Made by a program: the position numbers and the translations under genes. Shown here in pieces: positions 1-9,288 of a stretch of DNA of 64,000 bases. How positions within the stretch are numbered: the first letter of the stretch is position 1; each line of letters opens with the position of its first letter. The DNA is from VYFG01 sp965248685 (GTDB taxonomy: Bacteria; Pseudomonadota; Gammaproteobacteria; Arenicellales; Poriferihabitantaceae), in the NCBI GenBank assembly GCA_965248685.1, contig CBDFKC010000003.1, positions 372,001-436,000 of the forward strand. Direction: 5' to 3'. Under the pieces are notes generated by a model. That model was not told the origin of the DNA, ran no database searches, and saw only the letters and a list, made by a program, of their open reading frames with translations.

Positions 1-76
1 TAACATATACCAATCATCCGATAGCCCAGCCTGCTCCGATTAGAAGTGCCGGTAATGCTGGGCTGCCAAATTAATT
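1..76. other. left margin, no assignable gene
   Basis: Frame 3 of the plus strand is open from the window edge to a TAA at 72-74 and could be the tail of a gene running convergent with the ureohydrolase, but only 23 codons are visible. An inverted repeat AGCCCAGC (23-30) / GCTGGGCT (57-64) lies inside it. Too little is present to name either. Confidence 0.25.
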
Positions 77-1090
77 TCAATTACTGATGCAATCAGCGAT
101 CAGGGAAATCATTTCAAACATCAGCGAATTTGCCACCATAGAAGTAATCTTGTTGGGTGAGTCCTTGGTTGGCATTAAGCAGACAACATCACCCCCAATA
201 ATGTTTTTGCCTTTAACCGAACGAATCATCTTCATGACCTCATTAATGCGAAGACCTTCTACCCCAGCCTCGATATTGGCGACCCCAGGCGCTACTGTGG
301 GGTCCAGGCAATCCAAATCGAAGGTGATATATACCGGGGTGTCACCCAGTCGCTGATTGATTACTTCTATAGACTGGTCGAGCCCAATCTCGGCATAACG
401 ATCCATGTCGATAACCTCGTAGCCGAGATCGTAGCTTGGTTCTAACCAGTCCAGCGTACGTGGATTCCCCCGAATGCCGACTTGTACACTGGTATACGGA
501 TCGACATGCCCATCTCTTACCAGATAACTGGCCCAATGGGCCGCTGATTTTTTGGCACCGAGAAAATGTTCGATATGATGAAAAGCGTCGGTATGGGCAT
601 CAAAATGCAATAAACTGGCTTTGCGTCCGTTGGTCAGCGCTGCCTGATCTCCGGCAATGGCCTGGAGGATACCTCCGGTCACTGAATGATCACCGCCAAC
701 GGATACCGGCCTGGCCCCGGCCCGATCGATGCGTTGGTAGAAATCGGTAATACGCTGAATGCTCAATTCATTATCATTGGCTTCTGGTAACGCCACATCG
801 CCCAGATCATGAATCCGGCATTGCTTCCAGGGATCAACGCCAAATGCCTTGTGGGCCCGACGCCCAAGGGCGGAAATATCCCGCACCGCCCGGGGTCCTA
901 GGTGCTGATCCCGCTCGGTGGTCCCATTGCCGGTACTATGGGGTACCCCCACCAATGCAATATCGCAATTGGTTGGATCGGGGTCATGGGGACAACGAAA
1001 CAGGGTTGGCACACCCCACCAATACAGGCCATTCAACATGGCGTCGAGTTTTTCCTGAGTCCCTTGGTCTGAAGAGTTTTGATCGGTCAT
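77..1090 (-). CDS. agmatinase/arginase-family ureohydrolase
   Basis: Binuclear manganese hydrolase that releases urea from a guanidino compound (agmatine, guanidinobutyrate or similar) in the cytoplasm. All six metal ligands are visible in this 337-residue protein: GGDHS (H135), DAHTD (D164, H166, D168) and DLDCLDP (D258, D260). The start was placed at the ATG at 1090, four bases after the stop of the M48 gene; a start at 1195 would add 35 residues overlapping that gene that do not look like family sequence. The metal-site loop reads CLDPTVAPG instead of the GLDPAFAPG common in agmatinases, so the substrate may differ. It follows the M48 gene on the same strand and is probably cotranscribed. 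Confidence 0.88.
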   Translation of the reverse strand: MTDQNSSDQGTQEKLDAMLNGLYWWGVPTLFRCPHDPDPTNCDIALVGVPHSTGNGTTERDQHLGPRAVRDISALGRRAHKAFGVDPWKQCRIHDLGDVALPEANDNELSIQRITDFYQRIDRAGARPVSVGGDHSVTGGILQAIAGDQAALTNGRKASLLHFDAHTDAFHHIEHFLGAKKSAAHWASYLVRDGHVDPYTSVQVGIRGNPRTLDWLEPSYDLGYEVIDMDRYAEIGLDQSIEVINQRLGDTPVYITFDLDCLDPTVAPGVANIEAGVEGLRINEVMKMIRSVKGKNIIGGDVVCLMPTKDSPNKITSMVANSLMFEMISLIADCISN

Positions 1091-1094
1091 GTTT

Positions 1095-2294
1095 TTAATC
1101 CAGTTCGAGGTCTTGATCCATGGTTTGACAAATAAAAGCCCGGGACACTTCAAGTTGATCGGCAATGTCCTCGAGCACCGCACGCTCTTTGGCACTGGTA
1201 TGCCCGTCGGCCCTGGACACTACGCATAAATCGCGCATTACCTGCATGCGCTGGGGCTGGCTGGTTTGCTGCATGACTCGCTTGATGCGGTCCTTAACAC
1301 CCCTTACGATTCGATCGATGTCCAGTCCTTCCTTCAATTCGCCCTTGCCAAAAAACTTCTCGAATACCTTGATTTCATCGGGCTTGATATCACCATCTGC
1401 ACTGGCCACCGCAATGGCTCCGGCAAACAGTAACTGCTTCATGGCTATGGCGGTATCGGTGCGCCCTGCCAGGTAACTGGGTTCCATCAAACTCATGATG
1501 CGCTGCACCGAGACGTCCAGATTATCTTTATCCGGCCCCCCACGGGTCATAAGACCAGAGGCATGAAACTGTTTTAAAGCTTTAACCCTTAGCGGGCTAA
1601 ACGGATGGGTGGAAAACCAGTCTTCCTTGGGCGCACCCTGACCCGGTGCAGCATCTTCCACCTGCATCTCATCAACCTGATTCAGAAATTCATCGAGATC
1701 AAAATGAATTATTTTGTCACCCAGACCGGATGCCAATTTGAATAAAGAACGGGCCACCCCATTTAAATCCTGGGCGCAAAAAGCCCCGGCTCGATCCGCG
1801 GAAATTTCGGCGTTTCGCGACCATGCGAACAAGTCGAGCGCCAGTTTTGGATCTGGCTTCTGCTGTCCCTGTAACAGGTATCCGATTGGAATCTGGTGAT
1901 GATTGTAGACATGATGACCAAACTCATGGCCGATAACAAATTTTAGCTCACTACCTTCGAAGGCTTCCAGCAAACTGGAGGAGAACATGACAAATAGCTG
2001 CCCGTCCTCAGGTTTGAAGCAAGCCGCATTAAATTGCGGACTCGAGTAGACGTATAGTTCATGGGGAATTTCTATTTCCAGCTTTTCGATACATTCGTCT
2101 GCCATTTTATGCACTATCGGGGCCATTGACCGACTGAGCCGGACCGAGGTCCCAAGCAATCGGCGGCGGGTGCCGACCGGGCCTTCTTCCATGGCTTTTT
2201 CAATATATTTATTGACCCGAATAACGTCGGCGTGTTTGAGTAACTCCTGCGCCATTTGGGTGTCATTCTGGTATCTGATCTTGTCTCGATTCAT
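1095..2294 (-). CDS. M48 metalloprotease with C-terminal TerB-like domain
   Basis: Zinc-dependent endopeptidase of family M48. The zinc site is HEFGHH (H123, H127, catalytic E124) with the third ligand E163 in the motif NAEISADRAG. Residues about 290-395 form a second, helical domain with the pattern AVASADGDIKPDEI, which is typical of TerB/DjlA-like domains. I see no membrane helix and no signal peptide in the 399 residues, unlike HtpX or BepA, so it is probably cytoplasmic. The stop lies four bases before the ureohydrolase start. The family and both domains are clear; the target proteins are unknown. Confidence 0.85.
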   Translation of the reverse strand: MNRDKIRYQNDTQMAQELLKHADVIRVNKYIEKAMEEGPVGTRRRLLGTSVRLSRSMAPIVHKMADECIEKLEIEIPHELYVYSSPQFNAACFKPEDGQLFVMFSSSLLEAFEGSELKFVIGHEFGHHVYNHHQIPIGYLLQGQQKPDPKLALDLFAWSRNAEISADRAGAFCAQDLNGVARSLFKLASGLGDKIIHFDLDEFLNQVDEMQVEDAAPGQGAPKEDWFSTHPFSPLRVKALKQFHASGLMTRGGPDKDNLDVSVQRIMSLMEPSYLAGRTDTAIAMKQLLFAGAIAVASADGDIKPDEIKVFEKFFGKGELKEGLDIDRIVRGVKDRIKRVMQQTSQPQRMQVMRDLCVVSRADGHTSAKERAVLEDIADQLEVSRAFICQTMDQDLELD

Positions 2295-2463
2295 TACTAT
2301 TTTCCAGCTGGGTTTAGAATATCAGGAGAGTAGATTAAACATATCATTTCGCCAGTGGGGAATCCCCGACAATCTGAACACTGGCAATGCCCTGCCAGGT
2401 TCTGGCGAATTCTAATATGTACAATAGAGAGCCTGTTTCTTTAGCGTGGATTGTAACGCCCTA

Positions 2464-3801
2464 ATGTCGAAAGCTGTGACTCCGATTACCCACCGAGCGG
2501 TGTGGGCATTAGCGGGCCCCATGATAATTTCAAACATCTCGGTACCCCTGGTGGGTGCAGTGGATACAGCAGTAGTGGGTCGGTTGCCGGGGCCGGAGTA
2601 TATCGGTGGGGTGGCGCTGGGCGCGTTGATCTTCAGTTTTATATACTGGGGTTTCAGTTTTCTAAGGATGGGAACCACCGGATATGTCGCCCGGGCCAAA
2701 GGGGCCGGCGACGATCAGGAAATGACGTTGTTGTTGTTACGAGTGTTGTTTCTCGCGCTGCTATGCGGCGGAATCATGATTCTTCTGGGACAACCGATAA
2801 TTCATTTCGCACTATTTATAATAGAAAGCAGCGACCAGGTAGAGGGCCTCGCCGCTGAATATTCGAGCATACGAATCTGGAGCGCGCCTGCGACCCTGCT
2901 GACCTATGTGTTTACCGGGATATTTATTGGACTACACAATACCCGACATGCATTTCTTCTACAGATTGTTCTTAACCTGATCAATGTCGTGCTTGATTTG
3001 GTGTTTGTTCCCTGGCTCGAATTTGGCGTGTCGGGGGTAGCCTGGGCAACCCTGATCGCGGAATATGTTGCCGCCGGGCTCGGCTTCTGGCTACTCCGAC
3101 AGCGCATTCGGATGGCCCTGACCCACCCCGATTGGGTGGCTGTTTTTTCTCCCGGTCCGATGGTCAAGTTGATGCGAACCAACAGCCATATATTTGTCCG
3201 AACCCTGTGCCTGGTGTTTGCTTTCGCACTGTTTACCGCCCAGGGTGCCAAACTGGGAGAAATGATCCTGGCCGCCAATACCATTTTGCTTCACCTGCAC
3301 AGTGTGATGGCTTATGGCCTCGACGGTTTCGCCCATGCAGCAGAAGCCCTGACTGGCAGCGCCTATGGCGCCGGCAGTCGAGCCCAGTTCAAGAAAGCGG
3401 TAAACCTGACAACCTGGTGGGCCGGAATTACCGCAGTGATATCGGTGTTCCTTTACCTGGCATTTGGTCAGCAACTTATCGGCCTGTTCACCAATCAGCA
3501 AAATGTACTATCCCTGGCCACCAACTTCTTGCCATGGATTATTATTTCGCCGCTCATTTCGGTATGGAGCTTTCAGCTTGACGGCGTGTTTATTGGCGTC
3601 GGACATACCCGGGAAATGCAAAACGCGATGTTATTCTCGACCTTCCTCTATCTCGGTCTGATATGGTTGTTTTTACCGCTAATGGGCAATCATGGATTGT
3701 TTTTTGCGCTGACTCTTTTTATGATTATTCGCGCTTTGACCCTGTGGTACTACCTGCCGGACATTACCCGAGCGATTCCAGAATCATCCACTAATGAATA
3801 A
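2464..3801 (+). CDS. MATE-family efflux transporter (DinF-like)
   Basis: Inner membrane multidrug/organic-cation antiporter with about twelve hydrophobic segments. The N-terminus contains the family hallmark WALAGPMIISNISVPLVG followed by AVDTAVVGRL, close to the DinF branch. I chose the ATG at 2464, giving the protein start MSKAVTPITHRAVW; a GTG at 2446 would add six residues. Neither has a clear Shine-Dalgarno sequence. The last eight bases overlap the start of the sulfotransferase gene, so the two are probably translationally coupled. Substrate unknown. Confidence 0.88.
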   Translation: MSKAVTPITHRAVWALAGPMIISNISVPLVGAVDTAVVGRLPGPEYIGGVALGALIFSFIYWGFSFLRMGTTGYVARAKGAGDDQEMTLLLLRVLFLALLCGGIMILLGQPIIHFALFIIESSDQVEGLAAEYSSIRIWSAPATLLTYVFTGIFIGLHNTRHAFLLQIVLNLINVVLDLVFVPWLEFGVSGVAWATLIAEYVAAGLGFWLLRQRIRMALTHPDWVAVFSPGPMVKLMRTNSHIFVRTLCLVFAFALFTAQGAKLGEMILAANTILLHLHSVMAYGLDGFAHAAEALTGSAYGAGSRAQFKKAVNLTTWWAGITAVISVFLYLAFGQQLIGLFTNQQNVLSLATNFLPWIIISPLISVWSFQLDGVFIGVGHTREMQNAMLFSTFLYLGLIWLFLPLMGNHGLFFALTLFMIIRALTLWYYLPDITRAIPESSTNE

Positions 3802-4570
3802 TCCCAGCAATCCTATTATCATTCTATGGGCACACCCCCGATCCATGTCCACCGCGTTGGAACGAATTATGCGGGAACGTGGCGACTGTCTGTGCCTCCA
3901 CGAAACCTTCATGTACTACTACTATATCCATTTGGCTAAAAGGGAGTTGCCACATTTTGATGCTGAACAAAATCGTCCCAGTAGTTTCAAAGATATTATT
4001 AGTATGTTTCGTCAGCAGGCTATTCAACAAACCGTGTTCGCCAAGGAAATGGGGTACTATGTATTTCCGGAAATTTTACGCCATCCGGAAATCGCCAGGG
4101 ATTTTGTCCATATATTTCTGGTTCGAGACCTGCGGAAATCCCTTATTTCCTATTTCAAACTGGACCCTGACATAGCCTGCGAAGAAGTAGGGTTGGAGTC
4201 ACAGTGGAAGTTATACCAGTGGATAACCGAGCTCAGCGGCAAGGCTCCCAGGATAGTCGAAGCCGAGAACATTCAGCGAGACCCCAAATTGATTATTGGT
4301 AACCTGTGGCAACAAATCGGGTTGTCGTTTAAACCTGACGCTTTTAATTGGGATCAGTCGAGCAACCCGGCGGAATGGAAACAGGTGGACCAATGGCACC
4401 AAAAAACCTTGTCGAAAAATTCCATCCAGGCCGATGGACCAAACGAATTAGAATTACAGCGCGAGTTTTCCCTCCAAGCAGAAAATCATCCTAAAATGTC
4501 GCAATACCTGGAGCATCATTGGCCATTTTATCAAAAGCTGATCGGGATCGCCCGGGATCAGTCAGGCTGA
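3794..4570 (+). CDS. sulfotransferase-family protein
   Basis: Predicted PAPS-dependent sulfotransferase of 258 residues. The 5'-phosphosulfate binding loop is near the N-terminus as WAHPRSMSTALERI (from about residue 13), and a 3'-phosphate motif candidate FLVRDLRKSLISYF lies around residues 110-122. It starts inside the MATE gene, so the exporter may handle the product or substrate. The 3' end overlaps the convergent MFS gene by 13 bases. Similar single-domain proteins in bacteria are often annotated only as hypothetical sulfotransferases; the acceptor cannot be predicted. Confidence 0.75.
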   Translation: MNNPSNPIIILWAHPRSMSTALERIMRERGDCLCLHETFMYYYYIHLAKRELPHFDAEQNRPSSFKDIISMFRQQAIQQTVFAKEMGYYVFPEILRHPEIARDFVHIFLVRDLRKSLISYFKLDPDIACEEVGLESQWKLYQWITELSGKAPRIVEAENIQRDPKLIIGNLWQQIGLSFKPDAFNWDQSSNPAEWKQVDQWHQKTLSKNSIQADGPNELELQREFSLQAENHPKMSQYLEHHWPFYQKLIGIARDQSG

Positions 4571-5742
4571 TTCTTCACCAGGAACATCATTCCCAATGCG
4601 CCAATACTCAGCAGTCCGAATCCGCTAACCAATGGAATCAGAGTATGGTCGTACATCGCGCCTATCAGATAACCCAGGCTCAGCGAAACCAGGGTTGTCA
4701 CAGAGCCAATCAGTGAGGAAGCCAGACCGGCAATATGACCTAGGGGCTCCATTGCCAAGGCATTCAGGTTTCCAAATAATAATCCTATGGCAAAAAACGA
4801 GATCATCAGATAGCTCATTACCATCAGCAGTGATGGGGTCATGATCAAACAAATAATCAGAAATACCAGGGCAACCAGGGCGATAAAACACAACGCTACT
4901 TTGCATAAAAGACGCATACCCAGTCTTACCACCAGCTGGGAATTGATCCACGAGGCGACACCGAGAGACAAGGCTAAAATGGCAAAATAGGTAGGAAATT
5001 GGGATCCGAGTCCATAGAGTTCCTGTAGTATTTGCTGGGACGAATTAAGGAAGCCGACGAACGCCCCAAATACCATTCCCCCTGCCAGGGTATACATAAC
5101 CGCTGCGCTGTTATGAAATATTTCAACCACTGCACTCCAAATTGAAATCAAAGAAAACTTGCGCCGATCTTGCACCGCCAGGGTTTCAGGCTGCCTCAGA
5201 AAAAACCAGATCATGGTAAGTATGGCGAGCACCACCAGGGCAGCAAAAATTACCCGCCAATGGGCGAAGCTCAATATCAGTTGCCCCAGAGCAGGGGCAA
5301 TCGCTGGCACCAGAATAAACACCATCATCACCAGCGACATAATCCTGGCCATTTCTCTGCCAGATGCATGGTCCCTGATAATGGCCACGGTAAGGATTCT
5401 GGGCCCCGCTGCGCCCAGTCCCTGTAGAAACCGACCACACAAAAGCCACCAGTAAGACTGAGAAAGCGCTGCGATTACGCTGCCAACCACAAACAAGGCA
5501 AAACCAAAATAGATTGGCGATCGCCGGCCAAAACTATCAGAAATTGGCCCGTAAAAAATCTGGCCAAGGGCAAGACCGATAAACAATACAGTTAGAACCA
5601 GCTGGCGGTCATTTTCTCTGTCGACACCGAGTTCGCCGGCGATTTGTGACAATGCAGGCAACATCGCGTCAATGGACAAAGCCACCAACGACATACTGAG
5701 CGCCATCAACGCGACGAATTCTCTAAAGCCTGCTGGCTTCAC
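4558..5742 (-). CDS. Bcr/CflA-family MFS drug exporter
   Basis: Twelve-helix major facilitator of 394 residues. The DHA1 subgroup is recognisable from the first helix (SIDAMLPALSQIAGELGV) and loop 2-3 motif A (GPISDSFGRRSP), both characteristic of the Bcr/CflA family that exports bicyclomycin, chloramphenicol or sulfonamides by proton antiport. Helix 5 carries a motif-C-like stretch (LVPAIAPALGQLI). The 3' end overlaps the convergent sulfotransferase gene. The natural substrate is not predictable. Confidence 0.88.
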   Translation of the reverse strand: MKPAGFREFVALMALSMSLVALSIDAMLPALSQIAGELGVDRENDRQLVLTVLFIGLALGQIFYGPISDSFGRRSPIYFGFALFVVGSVIAALSQSYWWLLCGRFLQGLGAAGPRILTVAIIRDHASGREMARIMSLVMMVFILVPAIAPALGQLILSFAHWRVIFAALVVLAILTMIWFFLRQPETLAVQDRRKFSLISIWSAVVEIFHNSAAVMYTLAGGMVFGAFVGFLNSSQQILQELYGLGSQFPTYFAILALSLGVASWINSQLVVRLGMRLLCKVALCFIALVALVFLIICLIMTPSLLMVMSYLMISFFAIGLLFGNLNALAMEPLGHIAGLASSLIGSVTTLVSLSLGYLIGAMYDHTLIPLVSGFGLLSIGALGMMFLVKNQPD

Positions 5743-5815
5743 GGGATTGGGAAAGGGAAAGTAAATTGATTGTTATCCGGGGTTACCCGAATAACGCTTA
5801 ATAGGAAATATTAGA

Positions 5816-8302
5816 TTATTGTCCTGATCGGTTGGACCCCGGAAAATCAATCTCGATATCGAGCACATCATCTGCTTCCTTTTCTCCCAATGATGGGCTC
5901 TCATCAATTTTCTTGTTCGATGTTATCCCGGTCATTCGCAAGTCTAGCTCTGAATGATCCACCGCAACCAATTGCTCATTTTTTCTAAGGGCGTCCAGAT
6001 CAAAACGTAGCGCATCCCATTTGTCGGCGGAAAATACTTCGATGTCTCGATTTAGTACCACAATAAAATTTGCCAACGAGGAATTGCGAGCTTCGTTGTC
6101 TCCCATTTTCTCATAGACTTTGAGAATTCGTGCGGCTACCACAAATTTGTCGCTATCAGGCTTTTCGTATTCTTCGAGCAGAGCCTGCACCGCCTGAAGT
6201 GGTCGATTGTAGGCCAGATAAACTTCGGACTGGGTAAACAAGTCGACATCGCTGTCTGGCATGTTCTCCAAATCTTTCTCTGAAATATCCTGCTGTGAAA
6301 GCCAGGGGTCATCGTCGCCCATATCCAGGGTTGAAACGTTCGAACCGGCGTCAAAAGTTACTCCGACCTCCTGGCTGTAGGAACCATCGTTTTGATAATC
6401 ATCTGGTCGAGATACATTTTCCCGCCGATTACGCCCTCGTCCTCCCCACAACATCCAGGCCAATAACAATACACCCAACAGCAAAATAGCCAGCAACAAC
6501 TGAACTATAGGCGTATTGAAATCGGCAAAAAGACTTTTCGCCCGGGAAATCAGCTGGTCTCGATAAACCACTCTGGGCACCTGGGTACTTTGATTTGCGG
6601 TTGCTCCGGCCGGGTCGGTGCCACTCGCTACCGCAGAATCCGATATCTCGGTGTTTACTCCTACTGTTTGCTCTCCTTCGGGGTCATCCTGACTACTCAG
6701 TGCGAGTGCTTCGCTATCCCTTGCTCCGGTTTCGTCTTCAAAGCCCGCGTCATCTTCAACCAACTGATCACTATCGGTTGATTCGATCGCAAATTCGTCA
6801 TTTGCCGCTTCAGTTGCTGCTTCCGTCACCGCTTGGTCTAGTTGTGCCCCGGAAAGCTGACTTTCTGCCAGGGGACCGTCGGCTGCCTGATCTGTGGAAA
6901 GCGAATCTTCCACCGTCTGGTCGTCTACCACAGATTCATTTTCGCCAGATTCGATGGAACCTTCAGCCACCAGAGGTTCCAATACACTGGCCACCTGGGT
7001 TTCACCAGATGGGTCGGCCACACCAGATGCAGCGGTTTGACCATCTTCAGCGGCTTCAACATCGCTTTGGATTGGCTGTTGACCACTGAGTCGAATCAAT
7101 TCTTCCATTCTGCGCTCGAGGTTTTCAACCCGGGCGGCTAGCTGTCGATTCTCATCCTGCAGCTCGACAATGTACGCATTCAACACCGTCATTTTGAGAC
7201 TGAATCCCTGCATTTCAAAGTCTTGTCCAGTTACCGCGCTCGCCGAAGTTCCATTGTTTCCTGGTTCATCGACAGCATCGGGCACTGTCCCCGACTGGGC
7301 CACCCTGGAATCTGCGCTGTCGCCAAAAGTAGAGTCTTCGCTTTTCGGTACTTCCAGCAAACTAAGACGAAACCCGCCTTGGCCATCTTCCCCCGTGCTG
7401 GAATCCATGCTGGCCGGCTGATCCACCTTAGCCAGGGAAACATATTCGTTCTTTGCTTCAGACGCAGACAAGTCCAGGATTGCTTGACTTGTTGGTACCA
7501 CCAGCCTGGCTCCGCTGGTTAGACGGTGGATGTCACCTCCATCAAATGCCGCCTTGTTCAAATTATAAAAAGCCATTCGCCCTTGATAGCGGTTGGCCCC
7601 AGCAGGTAAATAACGATCTACGATCTCGGATAACGAATCCCCCGTTTTTACCTCAACCACACCAGGGTCACCGTTTGAGCGCGAGATAGATAGTGATTGA
7701 TTACCGCTATCAATCTGGTCTGAACTTTCCGATCCATTGGAGACCGACGAAGTTGTCGCAATCAGATTCGCTCCGGTATTGGCCGTGTCGGGATTATTTA
7801 TCGCGCCGACCTCGCCGCTTGCAAACTCTCCGTTAGTCGCGTCGGAGCGGTCCTGAAGCAGCGGAGAATTAACCCCTGCGTATCCCCGGGGATTGATTAA
7901 CGCGGTAACCTGTTTGCGCAACACTTTCTGGGGCCACTTTAATTCAATCATCAGTGGCACAAGAACCTGGTCAATTGAATTCAGGGTGGAAATGACGATG
8001 GACGGTTGTGCCGCCGAATTCTGGTCGAGGGTTAAAATAATTTGGCGCGCAATTTCCGGGTAGTCAATCCCGGACAAGCTATACCAGGACCGGCTAGCCA
8101 GTCCGATCGATAGGTCATCCAGTTCACCAGCTTTAACAAACACCAACGGGACCGTCACCCGCAACGGTTCGCCGACGGAAGAATTCACCAGTGGTTTACC
8201 AAACCCTATCGCACCAGCCAACTCCGAAGAGGTGCACAGCCACGTAGCACAAACAAGAGAAACCAACGGTTTCGAATATCTACCCTGAAACATCGCTAAC
8301 AA
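5816..8302 (-). CDS. fimV: FimV/HubP-type polar landmark protein
   Basis: Large inner membrane protein (828 residues) that in relatives marks the cell pole and recruits type IV pilus, flagellar and chemotaxis machinery. Order seen: signal peptide; FimV N-terminal domain (about 30-145, beginning IGFGKPLVNSSVGEPL); a LysM peptidoglycan-binding module (about 200-265, VEVKTGDSLSEIVDRYLP); a coiled coil (about 375-410); a long Asp/Glu/Ser-rich tract; one transmembrane helix near 615-635 followed by Arg-rich residues; and a cytoplasmic TPR-like segment (ESVYLAYNRPLQAVQALLEEY-type helices). It ends in an acidic LDIEIDFPG tail, close to the FimV C-terminal motif. Monocistronic here, with 270 bases of non-coding DNA upstream. 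Confidence 0.88.
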   Translation of the reverse strand: MLAMFQGRYSKPLVSLVCATWLCTSSELAGAIGFGKPLVNSSVGEPLRVTVPLVFVKAGELDDLSIGLASRSWYSLSGIDYPEIARQIILTLDQNSAAQPSIVISTLNSIDQVLVPLMIELKWPQKVLRKQVTALINPRGYAGVNSPLLQDRSDATNGEFASGEVGAINNPDTANTGANLIATTSSVSNGSESSDQIDSGNQSLSISRSNGDPGVVEVKTGDSLSEIVDRYLPAGANRYQGRMAFYNLNKAAFDGGDIHRLTSGARLVVPTSQAILDLSASEAKNEYVSLAKVDQPASMDSSTGEDGQGGFRLSLLEVPKSEDSTFGDSADSRVAQSGTVPDAVDEPGNNGTSASAVTGQDFEMQGFSLKMTVLNAYIVELQDENRQLAARVENLERRMEELIRLSGQQPIQSDVEAAEDGQTAASGVADPSGETQVASVLEPLVAEGSIESGENESVVDDQTVEDSLSTDQAADGPLAESQLSGAQLDQAVTEAATEAANDEFAIESTDSDQLVEDDAGFEDETGARDSEALALSSQDDPEGEQTVGVNTEISDSAVASGTDPAGATANQSTQVPRVVYRDQLISRAKSLFADFNTPIVQLLLAILLLGVLLLAWMLWGGRGRNRRENVSRPDDYQNDGSYSQEVGVTFDAGSNVSTLDMGDDDPWLSQQDISEKDLENMPDSDVDLFTQSEVYLAYNRPLQAVQALLEEYEKPDSDKFVVAARILKVYEKMGDNEARNSSLANFIVVLNRDIEVFSADKWDALRFDLDALRKNEQLVAVDHSELDLRMTGITSNKKIDESPSLGEKEADDVLDIEIDFPGSNRSGQ

Positions 8303-8575
8303 AACACCCGCATTTAAATTAAGTATAAATCGACCAATCTGAAAAGCTGCGTAAAAAAATTACTACACTACTCCCCACAGTTTAAGCCCCTTTATCTATG
8401 TCAACGCCCCATCTCCCTTGAATTGATTTTGTTTACCGCACTGCCGCAGTATACTCGAAAAATTACTCGAAATTGTCGATTCCAGACAAACTCGAATCAC
8501 ACTCGGAAAAACCAACACGACAGTTTGCATTAGCGCGCGGCGGGTTTGGTAAAACCGTCACCTGGTCAAATCCAG

Positions 8576-9241
8576 TTAGTGAATAATTTCAGACATAAAA
8601 TTAGCGATTTCCTGTATCTCTTCTGCAGATACCGAATGCTGCATCGGATAGGTATACCAGCTAACCGCATAATTCATTTGTAACAGCATTTGCCGACTTT
8701 GCTGGGCCAGGCTCAAAGGGATAATCGGATCATCGGTTCCATGGGCGAAAAATATTGGCACTTCTGCGTTTTGTGGGCTTTTTTCAACCTCGGTAGAAGA
8801 CGCGTCAGCGAGATAAGTCGACAGCGCAATGATTCCCCCCAGTTTTTGTTGGTAACGCAGTCCGCAAAACAATGCAATTGCGCCACCCTGGGAAAAACCC
8901 GCCAGGATTATTTTTCCACCAGGAATTCCTCTACGATTTTCCTGTTCGATCAACGTGGTCACGATTGCACAAGACTGCTCCAGGCCTTCCCGATCTTCTT
9001 CACGATCAAAATCCAGGCTTTTAACGTCGTACCAACCCCGCATCTGCATGCCTCCATTAACGGTAATAGGACGGACCGGAGCATGGGGGAAAATAAAGCG
9101 TACTGCAGGGGAATCGGAAAATCCGAGTTGGGTTGCCACAGGCTCGAAGTCATGACCATCGGCACCCAGCCCATGTAGCCAGATAACACTCCAGCTAGGG
9201 TCGGTTCCGGTTTGTAATTCTATAAATTCAATGTCGGACAT
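8576..9241 (-). CDS. carboxylesterase / acyl-protein thioesterase-like alpha/beta hydrolase
   Basis: Cytoplasmic serine hydrolase of 221 residues. The N-terminal VIWLHGLGADGHDF oxyanion-hole region and the nucleophile elbow GFSQGGAI are textbook for the phospholipase/carboxylesterase family (pseudomonad EstB, human APT1). The Asp and His of the triad are likely in GTDDPIIP and MQHSVS. No signal peptide. It stands alone on the minus strand, diverging from the RND adaptor gene 47 bases away. Natural substrate unknown. Confidence 0.88.
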   Translation of the reverse strand: MSDIEFIELQTGTDPSWSVIWLHGLGADGHDFEPVATQLGFSDSPAVRFIFPHAPVRPITVNGGMQMRGWYDVKSLDFDREEDREGLEQSCAIVTTLIEQENRRGIPGGKIILAGFSQGGAIALFCGLRYQQKLGGIIALSTYLADASSTEVEKSPQNAEVPIFFAHGTDDPIIPLSLAQQSRQMLLQMNYAVSWYTYPMQHSVSAEEIQEIANFMSEIIH

Positions 9242-9288
9242 GGTTTATTTATCTGTCTCATTTTTTCGGTTTCGGCGATAATACTCCG

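Noticed and set aside
3..74. Plus-strand frame open at the left edge
   Set aside because: Only 23 codons visible; cannot be distinguished from chance.
436..750. Open frame antisense to the ureohydrolase
   Set aside because: Low-complexity composition typical of complementary-strand shadows of a real gene.
8303..8575. TTGATT and TATACT boxes (8423, 8450) resembling a promoter
   Set aside because: Spacing is 21 bases and they face no plus-strand gene; not supported.
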